61,157 bases of DNA, from the NCBI RefSeq assembly GCF_000348925.1, contig NZ_AODQ01000014.1:1-61157 (forward strand). Reading direction: 5' to 3'. Within the stretch, counting starts at the first letter, position 1. Each line of letters starts with the position of its first letter. Positions 18,290 through 27,263 of this stretch are shown here, piece by piece. The notes beneath the pieces are model-generated. The model was not told the origin of the DNA. It saw only the letters and a list, made by a program, of their open reading frames with translations, and did no database searches. This DNA comes from Cesiribacter andamanensis AMV16. GTDB lineage: Bacteria; Bacteroidota; Bacteroidia; Cytophagales; Cyclobacteriaceae. Made by a program: the position numbers and the translations under genes.

Positions 18290-18718
18290 ATGCACCAGCC
18301 CGCTGATTTCCACAACGCCCGCCCCTACAAAACACGAATTTTGTATGCCACCGCCCTGCTGCTGATCATAGCCCTGGGCCTGGCCAGTCGAAAATATGCC
18401 CAGGCGCTTCCCCCCTTCCTGGCGGAGCATGCCGGGGATGCGCTCTGGGCAGCCATGGTATATGTGGGCATCCGCCTGCTGCTGCCAGCCAGACCCCTTC
18501 TTTTTGCGGCTGTAGCAAGCCTGCTGTTCAGCTTTGCCATCGAGCTCAGCCAATTGTACCAGGCCGACTGGATTGTGGCCCTGCGACACACCACACCGGG
18601 GGCCCTGGTACTCGGCAGGGGCTTTTTGCCCCTTGACCTGCTGCGGTATGCGGTGGGGGTTTTGGGGGCGTTTGGGGTGGATTGGGGGGTGCGGGTGACA
18701 AGCCTGAGAGCATTATGA
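18290..18718 (+). CDS. DUF2809 family membrane protein
   Basis: A 142-residue inner-membrane protein with four likely helices: about 18-32 (ILYATALLLIIALGLA), 50-64, 70-88 and 110-130. The pattern LASRKYAQALPPFLAEHAGDALWAAMVYVGIRLL and the FAIELSQLYQADWI segment are typical of DUF2809. Function unknown. It is a single gene divergent from the A2M gene, with its own promoter candidate, and is followed after 22 bp by a large palindromic repeat that may also act as its terminator. Confidence 0.85.
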   Translation: MHQPADFHNARPYKTRILYATALLLIIALGLASRKYAQALPPFLAEHAGDALWAAMVYVGIRLLLPARPLLFAAVASLLFSFAIELSQLYQADWIVALRHTTPGALVLGRGFLPLDLLRYAVGVLGAFGVDWGVRVTSLRAL

Positions 18719-18740
18719 CCCATCCTCCCATCCCCCCATA

Positions 18741-18850
18741 CCCCCAGCCCTGACAGGCTGGGCTAGAATTCTGTCGCCCCGTTGGGGCTTTACTGTAATT
18801 TGAGCCCCAACGGGGCGACATATCTCAGCCCAGCCTGTCAGGGCTGGGGG
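18741..18850. repeat. Paired REP-like palindrome (left of the Y1 transposase)
   Basis: A 110-bp nested palindrome: a perfect 24-bp outer repeat (18741-18764 and 18827-18850) and a perfect 18-bp inner repeat TGTCGCCCCGTTGGGGCT (18772-18789) with its complement (18803-18820). Each inner arm is itself a GCCCC-GTT-GGGGC hairpin. This architecture, two inverted REP hairpins, is that of bacterial interspersed mosaic elements. The same core occurs on the other side of the transposase gene. Confidence 0.85.
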
Positions 18851-18942
18851 GGGGTTGTGATGGGGTGATGGGGTTCCCGAGGATCCGGTGCCGGAATGCG
18901 GGGGTTGAAATAATGGGATCGATTGTATGGGCATATCCCCAA

Positions 18943-19395
18943 TCAATCCCAGACATAGCGTTCGTCCCAATCCAGTTCGTGTTTTTTGAGCAGGTGGCGG
19001 AATTCTGCCTGAAATTCCTTTTGCTGGTGATGCTCCTCCTGGCGCAGGATGTAGCTTCGCACTACCTCCAGCTGGCTCTGGCTAACGGAAAACGCACCAT
19101 AGCCTGCCTGCCAGTAGAATCCTTCGTATTCGTGCCCTTTTGTTTTCATCCACCTGGACGAATTTGCCTTTAGTACATCCACCAGCTTTACAAGGGTACT
19201 CTTTTTGGAAAGCTCGCAAAGGAGATGAACATGATCGGTATAGCCACCGATGCAGATCGGTGAGGAGCCTTGCTGGCGACAAAGTTCTCCCAAATAGGCC
19301 CAAAGTTGTTCTTTTACTGGTGAGAACAGGCATGGCTGCCGGTGCTTGGTGCTGAAAACAATGTGAACATAGCATCTGACAAGCGACTGGGGCAT
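18943..19395 (-). CDS. Y1 (HUH) transposase, REP-associated type
   Basis: A 150-residue single-domain transposase of the IS200/TnpA-REP superfamily. The HUH metal site is H55-V-H57 in DHVHLL, and the nucleophilic tyrosine is Y115 in VVRSYILRQEEHH, which also carries the usual trailing Q/E/H residues. Such enzymes cut and join single-stranded DNA at hairpins. It has palindromes of the GCCCCAACGGGGC family on both sides (18741-18850 and 19518-19742), as expected of a RAYT that mobilises non-autonomous REP hairpins; the alternative is a plain IS200-like element. The frame is intact. Extra residues after Y115 (HLLKKHELDWDERYVWD) match the C-terminal tail of Bacteroidota homologues. Confidence 0.88.
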   Translation of the reverse strand: MPQSLVRCYVHIVFSTKHRQPCLFSPVKEQLWAYLGELCRQQGSSPICIGGYTDHVHLLCELSKKSTLVKLVDVLKANSSRWMKTKGHEYEGFYWQAGYGAFSVSQSQLEVVRSYILRQEEHHQQKEFQAEFRHLLKKHELDWDERYVWD

Positions 19396-19517
19396 TGGAA
19401 GAGAATTTGGCTCTGTAACAACACAAAATTATGATTTGTTGGAGTGATAGGGGGTAACATCGAATTGTTAGGGGCATAGATATGCACGCATAGCCCTTAC
19501 AGGCTAAGCTCTATGCA

Positions 19518-19535
19518 TGTCGCCCCCTTGGGGCT
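19518..19535. repeat. REP-like hairpin, one base different
   Basis: TGTCGCCCCCTTGGGGCT differs at one position from the inner arm at 18772-18789. It is preceded by CCCTTACAGGCTAAG (19494-19508), echoing the CCTTGCCTGTAAGGGCAAG part of the tandem repeats that follow. Confidence 0.65.
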
Positions 19536-19588
19536 TGTCCGGATGATACTACATAGGGGATGTATCATAAAACATTACAGTAGAATAT

Positions 19589-19742
19589 GAGCCAAACACA
19601 TCTACAAGCAGCAGCCCCAAGCCCCAACGGGGCGATATAAAAAAGCCTTGCCTGTAAGGGCAAGAGCCAAACACATCAACCACCAGCAGCCCAAAGCCCC
19701 AACGGGGCGACATAAAAAAAAGCCTTGCCTGTGAGGGCAAGG
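19589..19742. repeat. Two tandem REP-containing repeat units
   Basis: Copies at 19589-19663 (75 bp) and 19664-19742 (about 79 bp), differing at a few bases and in the length of an A run. Each contains AAGCCCCAACGGGGCGA, then an A run, then a GCCTTGCCTGT/AGGGCAAG hairpin. The GCCCCAACGGGGC hairpin is the one found left of the transposase gene. Confidence 0.8.
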
Positions 19743-19772
19743 CTATGAGGGCAAGGCTATGGGGGCAAGGCT
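19741..19772. repeat. 14-bp tandem repeat
   Basis: GGCTATGAGGGCAA and GGCTATGGGGGCAA followed by GGCT: two and a quarter copies extending the end of the preceding repeat unit. They look like slippage expansion of its terminal GGGCAAGGCT. Confidence 0.7.
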
Positions 19773-19791
19773 AAAGGAACAGCAGGAGCCC

Positions 19792-21777
19792 TTACCCCTG
19801 TTTTCCCTTCTTCATCACCAGCACAATCTTGTTAAAGTCGGCGGCGGCGTTGATCACTTTGCGGAAATCCTCGAACCGTTCCAGCGGGAAGTAAATGGAC
19901 TCGTAAAACTCACTTACCTCTACAGTCAGCGTGTTGCCCTCCAGTTTGTAGCTGGAGTCGAATTTATACACCACTTCCTGCTTATCGTCTTTGGCGCTGG
20001 CTTTTATGGCCAGATCCTTCAGGTTCTGGATCTCATAGCCTTTAGGAATGGTAACGGTAATGGTGCGCAGGTAGCTGCGGTTGTACTCATTTTCTACCGG
20101 CATCAGGCGCTTCTCTTCCTGGTAGAGCTCGGACTGAGGCCCGATCAGCTCACCTACTTTAAAGAGCACCGTACCGCCTGCGCGGTCAATAAAGGCAGCG
20201 CTTTTAAAGCGGCTGTTTACCACCAGGGGGTCCTGAAAGTTTTTGAAGCTAACATCGGTAGAGGCAAACTTCATCTCCTCGATATCCGAATCCTGGGCCA
20301 TGAATTTCACCAGTTCCTTGAGCAGCTCCTGGCGACGGCTTTCTTCCAGCATGGGCAGGGCCGACTTGATGTAGGAGGCCTGGTAGCCCTTAAAGCTGCG
20401 GTCCAGTTTAATGGTATTGGCGCTCAGGTCTTCGCTGAAGTCTACGGCTACCACCATATTATCGTGGTTATCATCTGCTTTGGGAGCGGCTATGTACTTG
20501 ATTTCGGAGATAGGGTGGGCATAATCCCGGATCATTTTGGTGCGCACAAACAGGCCCCAGTTGGCCGTAAACTCTGCCGGAGTCATGCCCAGGCGGTACT
20601 GCGGCATGTAGGGGGCTATGTATTTCTCCTCACCGGGCAGGTAAATAAGGTAATCCTCAAGGTAGTTGTAGGACTCAAAGCTGCCATCCAGCTTAACATC
20701 GCCGCGGTCGCTGGTCAGCACCAGTTCCAGCGGAATACCGGCTTTCTCCAGCAGGGCTACCGTAAGGCGGGTAATGCCAAACTTGCTGCCAAACTTGTTG
20801 CGGGCAATGGCGCCAATGTGATCGGAGGCGTCTGAATTGGTATTGATGTAGAACTTGGTCTTTACCCAGTCTTCAATGGCGGCGGCCTTCAGGTAGGGAG
20901 TGCTGTACTGATCGACCTTCATGGCCTTCAGCAGCTTGGCCACTTCTTTATCTTCCTGCTTATCCAGGCCGTGGATATTCTCATAAAGGTTTTTGCCGGC
21001 ATTCTCCCAGGTAAAAAGCTTTACATTGCCATTTACGCTGTTGTAGGTAAGCTTGAACTCGATGCGCTTGCGGTTGTCGTTATAGGAGGCAAAGGCTTCG
21101 GATTTAAGCGGGGCTACCCCCTCGGCACTGGCGGTGTAGATATTTCGTTTTTCATCACCCTCCTGCTCCACCACCTCGGCATAGCCGTTGTAGCTCTTGA
21201 ACTCAAACTGCAGGTTGGCCGGGGCAATCAGCTTAAAGCTGCTTTTCCTCAGGGGGCTGTCTCCCTGAAAATACTCCCGCCCGTAGAATTTGGGCGTCAT
21301 TTTGCAGGTGTAGTAAAATTCGATCTCGCTGCCCACCACGGCGCCATCAATGGCAAAGATCTTATAGCCGGCGCCGGCTTCTTTATCTTCCACCTCCTTG
21401 ATGTCGGCCTTGTTGATCTCCACCACGCGGCCATCGGGCTGAATGGTTCTGGCCCGCACATCCACCAGCTCCTGCACCCGGTACATGGGGATGTAAATGC
21501 GGTTATTGGCTGCCACCGCCTTATCATTGTTCACCCGGGTGGTTTCATGGCGGGTGTAGTACATGGTGGGGCTATTGTTGGACTCGTACACAAATTCATA
21601 CTGCACATGGCGCAGCAGGGTGATCTCCTGGTGGGCTTTGATCTCGGCCGGGGGTAGCTTGGCAAGCTTGGGGCTTTTGTCCCAGCTGTAGGCTTCATAG
21701 CCCTGGGCCAGGGCCGCCAGAGGCAGGGCCAGTAGCAGGCCCGCCAGGAGGGGAAGAATGTATCGGGTTTGTTGCAT
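19792..21777 (-). CDS. DUF3857 protein with degenerate transglutaminase-like domain
   Basis: An exported protein of 661 residues from the start chosen (ATG 21777, MQQTRYILPLLAGLLLALPLAALAQ, a clean signal peptide; the earlier ATG at 21807 would bury it). The N-terminal half is a DUF3857 domain (RVNNDKAVAANNRIYIPMYRVQELVDVRARTIQPDGRVVEI). The middle aligns by eye with the transglutaminase-like domain of its neighbour, but the catalytic residues are missing: FGDCKD corresponds to FGSKFG, and the His and Asp positions are also changed. It starts 64 bp after the neighbour ends, on the same strand, so they are probably one operon. Likely periplasmic, perhaps a binding partner rather than an enzyme. 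Confidence 0.85.
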   Translation of the reverse strand: MQQTRYILPLLAGLLLALPLAALAQGYEAYSWDKSPKLAKLPPAEIKAHQEITLLRHVQYEFVYESNNSPTMYYTRHETTRVNNDKAVAANNRIYIPMYRVQELVDVRARTIQPDGRVVEINKADIKEVEDKEAGAGYKIFAIDGAVVGSEIEFYYTCKMTPKFYGREYFQGDSPLRKSSFKLIAPANLQFEFKSYNGYAEVVEQEGDEKRNIYTASAEGVAPLKSEAFASYNDNRKRIEFKLTYNSVNGNVKLFTWENAGKNLYENIHGLDKQEDKEVAKLLKAMKVDQYSTPYLKAAAIEDWVKTKFYINTNSDASDHIGAIARNKFGSKFGITRLTVALLEKAGIPLELVLTSDRGDVKLDGSFESYNYLEDYLIYLPGEEKYIAPYMPQYRLGMTPAEFTANWGLFVRTKMIRDYAHPISEIKYIAAPKADDNHDNMVVAVDFSEDLSANTIKLDRSFKGYQASYIKSALPMLEESRRQELLKELVKFMAQDSDIEEMKFASTDVSFKNFQDPLVVNSRFKSAAFIDRAGGTVLFKVGELIGPQSELYQEEKRLMPVENEYNRSYLRTITVTIPKGYEIQNLKDLAIKASAKDDKQEVVYKFDSSYKLEGNTLTVEVSEFYESIYFPLERFEDFRKVINAAADFNKIVLVMKKGKQG

Positions 21778-21841
21778 ATCGGATAAAGTGGGCCTGCGGC
21801 TAGCCACCGCAGGCGGTAGATTGATAGAGAGTAAGGGGTAT

Positions 21842-23806
21842 TTAAACCCGTTTGCGTTTCAGGATCAGGGTTTCGCTATAGGCCTCGCTCAGCTTTTTGA
21901 TGGCCTCGTTCCACTGGGCAAAGCCTTCGGGCTGCAGCAGGAGGTAGTTCACATACAGCTCCTTGTGCAGCACAATGCGGCCTTTTTCCTGGCGGTACTT
22001 GATCGAGTAGCCAAAATAGGCATTGGAGAAGGCATCGTCGGCGGGCAGGTGGGCCAGGGTGTAGTTGGCCGGCAGCTCCAGCACCGATACGGTTTGCTTG
22101 GTGTATTTGTACTCGTTTTCAATGGCCAGCTTGCGGTCCTTATCAATAAAGTCCTTGAAGTAGGCCTTGTCCAGGTTCATGTTCAGGTAGATCTCCTCCC
22201 CTATTTCCCGGTAATAATCGGCGATGCTGAACTCGTAGCCAATGCGGGTGGGCTTGTCCAGGTTCTGCACATCGCTTACCTGGTACTGCTCCAGGTAAAA
22301 CTTGTTGCTGCCCCGGCCCAGGCGACGGGTAAGGTATTCTTTTACCTCCTGCTCGCTGGTTTTGCTGATGCGGTAGGTGTTGAATACTTTATTGTAGCCG
22401 CTAAGGGTTACATGGCCCCGGCCCTTGATCACCCCCTTCTCCAGCCGGAAGTAAGAGGTATCAGTATCCCGGTTCTGCTCTTTGGGCACCTCCGGCACCC
22501 GCACGATCTTGTACTCCCCCTCGCTGAGGGCAATAAGGGCTTCCTTGCCCTGGATCATGGAAGAGGGCAGTTCAAAGGGTGAATACTGGGCGGTAGCATC
22601 CAGGAAGTAGGGCCGCCCCCCGCTCATGTAGGTGGCAATCATGTGGTTATCTACCAGGGGCGAAGGCAGCTCGGAATAATCATAGGGAATATCCCGGGTG
22701 CCGATCCAGGTAAAATGACCCTTGATGCCGGCATGCTGCATCATATTCACTAATATGCTGGCCATGTCTTTGCAGTCGCCAAAGCGCTTCTCGCACACAT
22801 AGCCGCCATTATGGGGGATCAGGCCGCGCATGCCATCTTCAAAGGCAATGTACTTGATGTTCTCCTGCACCCAGTAGAAGATGCGCCGCACCTTTTCCTC
22901 TTCGGTTTTGGCGCCCTCCACCAGCTCGGCAACAATGCCCTTCAGGGTCTCATCCTGGTGCTGCTCCAGTCCCTTGATAAAGGTCTTGTACCAGGTGTAG
23001 AGATCATCTGCCGAGGACAGCACATTTTTCTTTACCCCTTTAGAGGTGGTAAAGGACTGCACCACAATGTTGAGGTGAGGCGTATAGTATTTGATGGTGG
23101 GGGCGCTGCTTTCACTCTTGTATTTTTCGCTATTGCGGATCTCGTAGACATAGCGGGTGCGGGCGCCTACCTTTTCTTTGGTCACCTTCACCTTATTCTC
23201 CACATCGTGGCGCAGCTTCAGGTCTACTTCAATACCCGGGTCCAGCGTAAGGGTAAAGCGGCCGTGCGCCAGGGGGGCATTGCTGCTAAAGAAAAAGGAG
23301 CCGATAAAGCGGGCATCCCGCAGCAGCTCATCGTACTGCAGCACGGTATGGGCCCCGGGCTCAATGGCCGGATACATAAAGGTAATGAGCTTGGTATCGT
23401 CGTAGAAGACCTGCGAGTTCCGGTCAAAGGTTTCCTTAAAGTCGGTCACCTTTAGGGTACGGTGCTTCTTTTTGTTGGGCAGCAGGGTAGCGGCCTGGAT
23501 GTTGCTTACCTGATGAAAATACGAGGCATAGACCACATCCTTGGCAAACACCTGCGACATGTCGCCCAGGTGCACCATTTCCTTGTAGTTTTTGGTCCGT
23601 ACCAGCAGTGAATCGGCCTGTACCGAGATGTCGATATCCTCGTAGTACTTCCAGTATACGGCCTGCTCTTCGGGATACTGCTGCTTCAGGGCGGTGTAGG
23701 TAGCCCCAAAGTCCTGCGCCAGGACGGGCCCGGCGGCCAGCAGCAGCACCAGCAGCAGCGCCGGCAGCTGCCTGTGGCTGCGGGGAGTGTTAGTAGAGGG
23801 TGCCAT
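21842..23806 (-). CDS. DUF3857 and transglutaminase-like domain protein
   Basis: A 654-residue exported protein. The start at ATG 23806 gives MAPSTNTPRSHRQLPALLLVLLLAAGPVLAQ, a signal peptide; an in-frame ATG at 23839 is less good. A DUF3857 domain (about 40-260) is followed by a transglutaminase-like domain with a complete triad: C345 (RFGDCKDMA), H388 (VDNHMIA) and D403 (FLDATAQ). Such domains act as amide-cleaving or amide-transferring enzymes; the substrate is unknown. The start lies 17 bp inside the preceding MORN/TPR gene, so translation is coupled. The next gene downstream is a triad-less relative. Confidence 0.9.
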   Translation of the reverse strand: MAPSTNTPRSHRQLPALLLVLLLAAGPVLAQDFGATYTALKQQYPEEQAVYWKYYEDIDISVQADSLLVRTKNYKEMVHLGDMSQVFAKDVVYASYFHQVSNIQAATLLPNKKKHRTLKVTDFKETFDRNSQVFYDDTKLITFMYPAIEPGAHTVLQYDELLRDARFIGSFFFSSNAPLAHGRFTLTLDPGIEVDLKLRHDVENKVKVTKEKVGARTRYVYEIRNSEKYKSESSAPTIKYYTPHLNIVVQSFTTSKGVKKNVLSSADDLYTWYKTFIKGLEQHQDETLKGIVAELVEGAKTEEEKVRRIFYWVQENIKYIAFEDGMRGLIPHNGGYVCEKRFGDCKDMASILVNMMQHAGIKGHFTWIGTRDIPYDYSELPSPLVDNHMIATYMSGGRPYFLDATAQYSPFELPSSMIQGKEALIALSEGEYKIVRVPEVPKEQNRDTDTSYFRLEKGVIKGRGHVTLSGYNKVFNTYRISKTSEQEVKEYLTRRLGRGSNKFYLEQYQVSDVQNLDKPTRIGYEFSIADYYREIGEEIYLNMNLDKAYFKDFIDKDRKLAIENEYKYTKQTVSVLELPANYTLAHLPADDAFSNAYFGYSIKYRQEKGRIVLHKELYVNYLLLQPEGFAQWNEAIKKLSEAYSETLILKRKRV

Positions 23807-26800
23807 CCCGGTAGTATTCTTTGAACAGTACTTTTCCATTCTGATCGTAGGTTAGTTCCCATCCCTCTTTTTCGCCAAAGAGGTAGGTAGATGTGCGTTT
23901 TACTTTTCCGTTGGCATGGTACTCTACTTCCTGCCCGTGCAGTTCATCATCTACATAGGGCGATTTTTTGCGCAGGCTGCCATCGGGATAGTACTCTTCC
24001 CGTACGCCCTGCTCCTGCCCTGCCAGGATGGTACGCACCTCCATAAGCTTGCCAGAGGGGTAATAGGTCTGCTGCTTGCCCTCCATAAAGCTGTTTTTGT
24101 AGTGGTTCTCTACCGATAGGGTACCGTTGGGGTAATAGGCCTTTACGGTACCGGTATAGTTGGGCAGCTCAATGTAGGGGGTAAGCTGCTTGTCCTTATC
24201 CAGGTAGCGGTAGCGCACCAGCCCGTTTTCGTCATACATCCGCTCGATCATCAGGGTGCCATCGGGAGCGTAATAGAAGCTGCTGCCGATGCGATCGCCC
24301 TCTACAACCGTACCTTTTACCCGGATCTGTCCATTCTCCCAATAGTCAATGCGTTCGCCATGGTACTTGCCATTGCGGATGGGGATTTTGGCATCTACCT
24401 TGCCCGACTCAAAGTACCAGGTCCAGAGGCCGTTTTGCTCGCCATCTACATAGTCGCCCTCCACCCGCAGCTTCTGGCTGGCATAGTAGGCCTTGTAGCG
24501 GCCGTTGTACTCGCCATTTTTAAGGGGGGTTGAGGACTGCAGTTTGCCGTTGGCATAGTAGGAGAGCAGATCAGAGGCATACTCGCCGCACTGCATCTGG
24601 GTCTGAAAGCGGGTCTTTTTATTGGCAAAGTAGAGGATATTCTTACCATTGCCTTCGGCCAGGGTTTCGCTTTTCAGCACGCCGCCCAGGGTATCCAGCT
24701 GGGCCCGGGCCGTAAGCACCCCATGGTTATAGGTGTTGCGGAAGAAGGGGCGTCCGTTCTTATCAAACTGCTGGTACTCACCATGGCTATCGCCAAAGAG
24801 ATAATACTGGCTATGGGAGAGGGTACCATTGGTAAAGTAGGTGTTCCAGGTTTGTTCCATCTCGTCATTGAGCACCCAGCCCTCGGTTTTGATGCGGCCG
24901 TTTTTATGGAACTGGCGGTAGTAGCCATGCATCGCGCCATTGACATAGGTGCACACCACATCCTTCTGGCCCGACTCATGGAAGCTCTGAAAGAGGCCAT
25001 GGTACTGATCATCCTTAAAGTTGATGAGGCTGCTCTTGTTGCCGGTAGGGTGGTAGTAGGTAAACAGGCCGGTGGCCTTGCCCTTCTTGATATCACCCTC
25101 GTAGCGCAGTGTGCCACCGGGATGGTAGGCCTTTATCTTAAAGGTACCCTTGCCATCGCCGCCCTGGCTCAGGATCTTTTTGTCTTTGTCGTAATAGGTA
25201 TAGCCCGTAAACAGGCCATTCTTATGCTCATAGTCATAGTAGAGCTGGCCGGTGCGGGTGTAGTAGCGGGCGGTGCCATGCAGCTTGCCCTTCTGGTCAA
25301 AGACCTCTTCGGACTGCAGGCTTCCATCTTCATTAAACTGCACCCAGGGACCGGTTTTGAGATCGCTGGCATAGCTGCCGGCAAAGCGCTTGCTGCCGGT
25401 AGCATAGAAGCCAAGCCACTCACCGGTTTTTTCGCCCTCCAGGTAGTGGCCCTGCTGGGAGAGCTTGCCGTTGGCGTGATAGTACTCATAGGGGCCGGTC
25501 AGTTTGCCCGCTGTGTAGGTGTACACTTCTTTTTTATTTCCATTCTTATAGAAATACGTAAAGGGTCCTTCGGCCTCATTGTCCTTATAGGTATAGCGGG
25601 CGCTCACCTGGCCGGTCAGGTAGTAGGTAGTGCCGCTGCCGTTGCGCTTATCATCTTTGTAGAGCAGTTCTTCCTTTAACTGTCCGCAGGGGTAATAGAT
25701 GGCTACCCGGCCCTGCATGAGCCCGTCTTTGTAGGGAATCTCATTCCAGAGGGGCCCGCTCTGGTAATAGTTCTTTACAAGGCCGGTAACCTCGCCCTTG
25801 CTGTCGTAGTCCTCTTCTTTTTTCAGGGCGCCATCGTCATAGTAGTAGCGCCACTTGCCGGTTTTGGTGCCGGTCTGGGTAAAGTTGCCTTCGGCTTTTC
25901 GTTCGCCATTGGGGTAATAGAACACCCAGGGGCCGATGTAGGTATCATCGTCGATCTGGTTGCCAATGGCATTGAGGCGGTGGGTTTCATAATACCAGAA
26001 GGTGTACTCAGCCTTTTGGCCCCCAATGGTGGCTGTACGCTTAAAGCGAAAATCCCGCAGCTCCTGGTTGGCCAGGGCAAAGAATTTATCCAGGCTTTTC
26101 TGGTTAGACTTGTTCCATTTCTTAACCCCCTTATCGTCTACCGATGAAAGAATATGGTAGATAAAGGCTTCTTTGAGCCCCTGCTGGTTGATTTTGGCAA
26201 AAAGAGGTACATAGAACTGCAGCCAGAAATCATCCCCTTTCTCTGCGGCAGGCAGGGACTCCAGCACCAGCTCCAGCTGCTGGGCTACCGGGGCCTTAAA
26301 GGCAACGGAGGATTTGAATTTTTTATCCAGCGCGGCATTGGACTTAATGAGCAGGTCCAGCTCCTTGAAGGCTGCCAGCGTTTCATTGGCCGGCTGGCTG
26401 TTCTCATAGGTTACCGCATTTTTCATCAGGTTGTTGAGCAGCACCAGTACGGCATTGTTAGTGGGCTGCAGGGCCAGGTAGGTGCTCAGCGCCAGGGTGG
26501 CCTTTGCTTTTTTTCCCTGCATGATCATGATATTGCCCAGAAACAGGTGGGCGTTGCCATAGAAGGGATTGAGGCGAATGGCCTCCTGCAGTTCGCCGAT
26601 GGCCGCAGCATACTCTTCCCGCTTGGCTAGTACCACGCCCAGGTTGTAGTGCAGCAGGTAATCATACGGATACTGTTTAAGCCCTTCTTTATGGGTGGCT
26701 ACCGCTTTTTCGGTCTGATCGGCGCCGCTATAGGCATTGCCCAGGCCTACGTAAAACAGGGCCTTGTGGGCAGAGGGCTCTTTAATGCCCTTCTCGCCTA

Positions 26801-27068
26801 CGGCAATGGCCTTGTCCCACTGCTTGGCCTCCAGGTAGGTGATGAGCAGTTCAGACTGCGTCTGCACATAATTGGTATCACTGGCGGGGATGCTCAGGAG
26901 TTTCTCAATGGCCAGGTCGTACTTCTCCTCTGTGCGCAGGCTTTTTCCGCTCAGGATCACCTCGCCGGAGCGGATCAGGGGGAGTGTATCGGACTGGAAC
27001 AGGGCGGCCCGGCTATCGGTGCTGTAGAAGGCCAGGATACCCAGGCAAAGCAGGCTAAATCGCTTCAT
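23790..27068 (-). CDS. Exported TPR and MORN-variant repeat protein (YwqK-like), about 1090 residues
   Basis: The start is ATG 27068 (MKRFSLLCLGILAFYSTDSRA, a signal peptide); the open frame reaches 27299 but the extra 77 residues are not protein-like. Residues about 35-200 form TPR-type helices (YDLAIEKLLSIPA, YLEAKQWDKAIAVGEKG, YAAAIGELQEAIRLNP). After a linker, roughly 28-30 MORN-variant repeats of about 24 residues run to the end (GxxxYYxNGxLxxEGxYxxG, e.g. YYPNGERKAEGNF, YYPSGKLMEVRTI). Short proteins of this repeat type have been called YwqK-type antitoxins; here the array is far longer and exported, so a surface or periplasmic scaffold is more likely. It is first in an operon with two DUF3857 proteins. 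Confidence 0.88.
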   Translation of the reverse strand: MKRFSLLCLGILAFYSTDSRAALFQSDTLPLIRSGEVILSGKSLRTEEKYDLAIEKLLSIPASDTNYVQTQSELLITYLEAKQWDKAIAVGEKGIKEPSAHKALFYVGLGNAYSGADQTEKAVATHKEGLKQYPYDYLLHYNLGVVLAKREEYAAAIGELQEAIRLNPFYGNAHLFLGNIMIMQGKKAKATLALSTYLALQPTNNAVLVLLNNLMKNAVTYENSQPANETLAAFKELDLLIKSNAALDKKFKSSVAFKAPVAQQLELVLESLPAAEKGDDFWLQFYVPLFAKINQQGLKEAFIYHILSSVDDKGVKKWNKSNQKSLDKFFALANQELRDFRFKRTATIGGQKAEYTFWYYETHRLNAIGNQIDDDTYIGPWVFYYPNGERKAEGNFTQTGTKTGKWRYYYDDGALKKEEDYDSKGEVTGLVKNYYQSGPLWNEIPYKDGLMQGRVAIYYPCGQLKEELLYKDDKRNGSGTTYYLTGQVSARYTYKDNEAEGPFTYFYKNGNKKEVYTYTAGKLTGPYEYYHANGKLSQQGHYLEGEKTGEWLGFYATGSKRFAGSYASDLKTGPWVQFNEDGSLQSEEVFDQKGKLHGTARYYTRTGQLYYDYEHKNGLFTGYTYYDKDKKILSQGGDGKGTFKIKAYHPGGTLRYEGDIKKGKATGLFTYYHPTGNKSSLINFKDDQYHGLFQSFHESGQKDVVCTYVNGAMHGYYRQFHKNGRIKTEGWVLNDEMEQTWNTYFTNGTLSHSQYYLFGDSHGEYQQFDKNGRPFFRNTYNHGVLTARAQLDTLGGVLKSETLAEGNGKNILYFANKKTRFQTQMQCGEYASDLLSYYANGKLQSSTPLKNGEYNGRYKAYYASQKLRVEGDYVDGEQNGLWTWYFESGKVDAKIPIRNGKYHGERIDYWENGQIRVKGTVVEGDRIGSSFYYAPDGTLMIERMYDENGLVRYRYLDKDKQLTPYIELPNYTGTVKAYYPNGTLSVENHYKNSFMEGKQQTYYPSGKLMEVRTILAGQEQGVREEYYPDGSLRKKSPYVDDELHGQEVEYHANGKVKRTSTYLFGEKEGWELTYDQNGKVLFKEYYRDGTLY

Positions 27069-27255
27069 CAATGGATGGTTTCTATAGGGTTGAACAGGTA
27101 AAAGTGGCGCTCTTTCCGGCCTTATCTGCCGCAGCAAAAGGCACAAAAGGGGTATAGCGCTTCCAGTGGGAGTAAAAGTACCGGTTTGTGGTATAACTGT
27201 TGTTTTCAAAATGAGCCCGAATAGTACATGAGGTGATTTGTTAGCTCTTTTGCGC

Positions 27256-27263
27256 CTAAAGTA
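27256..27263 (-). promoter_or_regulatory. Possible minus-7 box for the TPR/MORN operon
   Basis: TACTTTAG on the minus strand, the same variant as in the metalloprotease promoter. No TTTG box is seen about 20 bases upstream, and the implied leader is about 180 bases, so this is weak. Confidence 0.25.

Larger units (their letters stand above)
19396..19791. other. Repeat-filled intergenic region right of the transposase
   Basis: About 396 bp with no gene. It contains a degenerate REP unit (19518-19535), two tandem copies of a 75-79 bp repeat (19589-19742) and a short 14-bp tandem repeat (19741-19772), which together make up most of the space. Confidence 0.7.

Noticed and set aside
19589-19772. 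CRISPR array
   Set aside because: The two units are contiguous and palindromic with no variable spacers; they fit REP-type repeats.
19759-20835. A 358-codon plus-strand open frame opposite the DUF3857 gene
   Set aside because: Antisense shadow; it also begins in the repeat region.
24723-25679. A 318-codon plus-strand open frame opposite the MORN repeats
   Set aside because: The hydrophobic pattern is produced by the reverse complement of the repeat motif; it is not a membrane protein.
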